From: an uncultured Ignavibacteriales bacterium
GTDB taxonomy: Bacteria; Bacteroidota; Ignavibacteria; Ignavibacteriales; Ignavibacteriaceae
DNA: 7,286 nt
NCBI GenBank assembly: GCA_903915485.1
Contig: CAIWTC010000157.1
Location: 1-7,286, forward strand
Reading direction: 5' to 3'
The number at the start of each line of letters is the position of its first letter. Within the stretch, counting starts at the first letter, position 1. Positions 5,567 to 7,286 of this stretch are shown here, piece after piece. The notes beneath the pieces are model-generated. The model was not told where the DNA came from, did no database searches, and was given only the letters and a program-made list of their open reading frames with translations. Made by a program: the position numbers and the translations under genes.

Positions 5567-6458
5567 TTAAAGCAGTCAAGTGTATAGGCGTATTCAAATA
5601 ACTCAACTCAAATCCTGTAAGTTCTTTTGTTTCGAATCTTTTTTCATTTCCTGCAGCTACCCCCTGATGCGACTGGAACTCTAACTGTTCAAACTTGTCT
5701 AGGAATTCAAGCGTCTTGTACTCAGCTTCTGCCTTAGCAACATTCTGTTCAGCAGTCAGGTTAAAAGCATCCATTGCGGCACCGCGGATAAGCTTTGGGA
5801 AATATTCAGAATAAATATCGCTGCGGTTGAATACATCAATGTTCAATAATTTTTTGCCAATGAATATCGCAAGTCCATTCGCGCTTGAATCTGAATTAAA
5901 CCCAGATAGAAATGAATCAAAGTCTTTACCCTTGCTGTCAAAAACATCACTCAGATTTGAAGTCGGAGAATTAACTCCCATCGATGCGCTATACTTCCTT
6001 ACATCGCTCCATACTTCACCCTGATTTGCATCAAATCTTTCGCCATGCATGAGATTCTCTCTTACATTCACGGCCTTTTTTGCCCGCATTTGACTTGGAG
6101 CAGAATAATCAGTATTTGTAAATGCTTTTGATTTATGATGCCATCTCCCCTGTTCAACGCAGCTTACCGGGAGTGTACATTTAGACTGTGGGTGAAGATA
6201 AACCGATGTATTAAGTACGCGGTTCTGTTTAGCACCGGCAAGGATATCCCCATCCATGAAGAACACAAATGAAGAAGAAGTATTGATTACATGAAGCTGG
6301 TTCACATCCCCAGCATCGCTGGTTTCTTTTACGGAAATCAAGTTTTTTTGAATGGCTGCCGGACCGGAAATGTATTCCGCGGTATTCTGAAAAGATGTCG
6401 TTAATTGAATCACAGTAAGTGATTTTACTTGTTGAAAATTACAAATTTTGGTAAACAT
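5556..6458 (-). CDS. DUF6569/ARPP-1-like protein of unknown function
   Basis: A 300-residue protein with no signal peptide or membrane helix, so probably cytoplasmic. I recognise it, from memory, as like the DUF6569 (ARPP-1) family, by MDGDILAGAKQNRVLNTSVY (68-87) and LPVSCVEQGRW (96-106), the most conserved blocks. A further hydrophobic block, GLAIFIGKKLLNIDVF (195-210), and a C-terminal block near 270-295 (KRFETKELTGFEL) fit the rest of the fold. The family name links it to ADP-ribosylglycohydrolase- and rhodanese-phosphatase-type neighbours, but no such partner is present here and its activity is not established. The ATG has a GGAG Shine-Dalgarno (complement of 6464-6467) 5 bases upstream. 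It is convergent with glnA and lies 201 bases downstream of the next - strand gene. A 19-bp palindrome upstream suggests its own control. Confidence 0.8.
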   Translation of the reverse strand: MFTKICNFQQVKSLTVIQLTTSFQNTAEYISGPAAIQKNLISVKETSDAGDVNQLHVINTSSSFVFFMDGDILAGAKQNRVLNTSVYLHPQSKCTLPVSCVEQGRWHHKSKAFTNTDYSAPSQMRAKKAVNVRENLMHGERFDANQGEVWSDVRKYSASMGVNSPTSNLSDVFDSKGKDFDSFLSGFNSDSSANGLAIFIGKKLLNIDVFNRSDIYSEYFPKLIRGAAMDAFNLTAEQNVAKAEAEYKTLEFLDKFEQLEFQSHQGVAAGNEKRFETKELTGFELSYLNTPIHLTALSLS

Positions 6459-6509
6459 ATAAACTCCGTTAATTGTTACCCAAATTTAATATTGTCCCCT
6501 GCTAAGAAC

Positions 6510-6528
6510 AGTATCATTTAATGATACT
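6510..6528. promoter_or_regulatory. Perfect 19-bp palindrome upstream of the DUF6569 gene, likely operator
   Basis: AGTATCATT and AATGATACT are exact reverse complements around a single central T. The centre lies about 60 bases before the ATG of the - strand gene at 6458, in the promoter zone. Read on the - strand it includes TGATACT, which resembles an extended -10 element, but no convincing -35 box lies at the right distance. A dimeric repressor site is more likely than a terminator, since the hairpin would have a one-base loop and no T tract. Confidence 0.5.
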
Positions 6529-6534
6529 AATTTT

Positions 6535-6556
6535 GCGGCCATAAAAAAGACCGCCC
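6535..6556 (-). other. Small GC-rich hairpin in the intergenic region
   Basis: On the - strand GCGGTC and GGCCGC pair over 6 bp (one G-T pair) around a T-rich loop. The following bases are CAAAATTAG, so a terminator role is weak. It stands out because it is a GC-rich patch in AT-rich DNA immediately upstream of the 19-bp palindrome. Confidence 0.25.
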
Positions 6557-6607
6557 AATGGCAGCCAATATCTATAATTATATTATGTAGTTCTATTTTT
6601 AATAACC

Positions 6608-6630
6608 AAGGCGAAACAGAGTTTCGCCTT
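6608..6630 (-). terminator. Strong hairpin downstream of the citramalate synthase gene
   Basis: AAGGCGAAAC (6608-6617) and GTTTCGCCTT (6621-6630) are perfect 10-bp reverse complements around a 3-base loop. It begins 29 bases past the stop of the - strand gene ending at 6660, the normal place for a terminator. However, on the - strand it is followed by GGTTATTAAAAAT rather than a clean T tract, so it may stabilise the 3' end, act only partially, or be a dispersed repeat element. Confidence 0.5.
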
Positions 6631-6659
6631 ACAGTTATCTAATAATTTTCAGCGGGAAA

Positions 6660-7286
6660 TTATTCCATGTTTTTCTGAAGCTTGAATAATTTATAATTCA
6701 TACTATCACAAATCGCCTGCCAACTGGCTTCGATGATATTGTTTGATACTCCGACAGTTGACCAGGTATCTACACCATCACTGGATTCAATAAGCACACG
6801 CACTTTTGCTGCCGTACCGTCTTGTTCGTCAAGCACACGCACTTTGTAATCGACAAGTTTTACTGATGCAACTTCAGGGTAGAACCTTGTGAGTGCTTTG
6901 CGCAAAGCGTTATCTATTGCATTTACCGGGCCGTCTCCGTCTGCTGCAGTATGTTCTACTTCTCCGTTTACTTCTATCTTAAGTACTGCTTCTGACTTAT
7001 CATGTTTCTGATTATCAAATGCAACTGATATTTTAGAATCAATTGTATTGAAGAACGGTTTAAATTCATTTTTCTCTGAGCGAAGAATTAGCTCAAAGGA
7101 TGCTTCCGCACCGTCGAATTGAAATCCTTCGAACTCAAGCGCTTTAATATGCTGTACAAGTTTCTTGCTGAATTCAGTGTTGTCAGTTACATCGATGCCA
7201 AATTCTTTAGCCTTGTACCTGATATTACTTTGACCTGATAAATCTGATACAAGCACTCTCTGTGAATTTCCGACAATCTGCGGGTC
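6660..7286 (-). CDS. cimA: Citramalate synthase / 2-isopropylmalate synthase-type enzyme, C-terminal part (5' end outside window)
   Basis: The last 208 residues of a larger protein. The frame is open to the window edge, and the first visible codons read DPQIVGNSQRVLVSDLSGQS, so the true start is beyond 7286 and no start inside the window should be used. These residues match the linker of CimA-type synthases. They are followed by the regulatory LeuA-dimer domain with DGDGPVNAIDNALRKAL (116-132), DYKVRVL (146-152), GTAAKVRVLIES (157-168) and WSTVGVSNNIIEASW (175-189). The catalytic TIM-barrel is not visible. CimA condenses acetyl-CoA and pyruvate to (R)-citramalate, feeding 2-oxobutanoate to isoleucine. 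The C-terminal domain usually binds the feedback amino acid. The CimA assignment over LeuA rests on the GQSNI linker and the NIIEASW block. It is likely the downstream end of a branched-chain amino-acid operon. Confidence 0.85.
   Translation of the reverse strand, partial: DPQIVGNSQRVLVSDLSGQSNIRYKAKEFGIDVTDNTEFSKKLVQHIKALEFEGFQFDGAEASFELILRSEKNEFKPFFNTIDSKISVAFDNQKHDKSEAVLKIEVNGEVEHTAADGDGPVNAIDNALRKALTRFYPEVASVKLVDYKVRVLDEQDGTAAKVRVLIESSDGVDTWSTVGVSNNIIEASWQAICDSMNYKLFKLQKNME

Noticed and set aside
7254..7256. GTG at 7256 as start of a 198-residue minus-strand protein
   Set aside because: The frame stays open to the window edge and the residues before this Val match the CimA-type linker, so it is an internal codon of a truncated gene.

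Overview
The window is a moderately AT-rich bacterial segment with no rRNA, tRNA, CRISPR array or recognisable insertion sequence. It holds four genes on the + strand, then two on the - strand, one of them cut by the right edge. The gene set is a class I-alpha type glutamine synthetase, eukaryotic-like (Hanks) Ser/Thr kinase and PP2C phosphatase, a DUF6569/ARPP-1-like protein and a citramalate-synthase C-terminus. With the AT-rich intergenic DNA, this would fit a member of the Bacteroidota/Ignavibacteria/Chlorobi side of the tree. That placement is a low-confidence guess from impression, not from any search.

Layout: bases 1-63 may carry the tail of a gene lying to the left, and a clear intrinsic terminator follows at 86-123. 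A long AT-rich regulatory stretch runs to 549. It contains a near-consensus sigma-70 promoter (392-420), a pair of 19-bp direct repeats on either side of it, and an 18-bp dyad downstream. This drives an APC-superfamily amino-acid/amine permease (550-2082) with a strong Shine-Dalgarno, closed by its own terminator (2106-2145). Only 13 bases later a PP2C phosphatase begins at a TTG codon (2159-2992). After a 134-base gap comes a membrane-anchored Ser/Thr kinase starting with GTG (3127-4101). Its stop overlaps the start of glutamine synthetase glnA (4098-5450) by 4 bases (ATGA). A terminator that can work in both directions (5472-5507) separates glnA from the convergent - strand genes.

On the - strand are a DUF6569/ARPP-1-like protein (6458-5556), with a perfect 19-bp palindrome upstream, and the 3' part of a citramalate/2-isopropylmalate synthase-type gene (7286-6660, incomplete).

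The central theme is nitrogen: a putative amino-acid importer, the ammonia-assimilating enzyme, and a kinase/phosphatase pair next to it. The translational coupling of kinase to glnA is the most interesting arrangement here. It suggests, but does not prove, that reversible Ser/Thr phosphorylation is tied to glutamine synthesis. The kinase-glnA overlap also contains an in-register A AAA AAA heptamer directly before the kinase stop, which could in principle allow -1 frameshifting into glnA.
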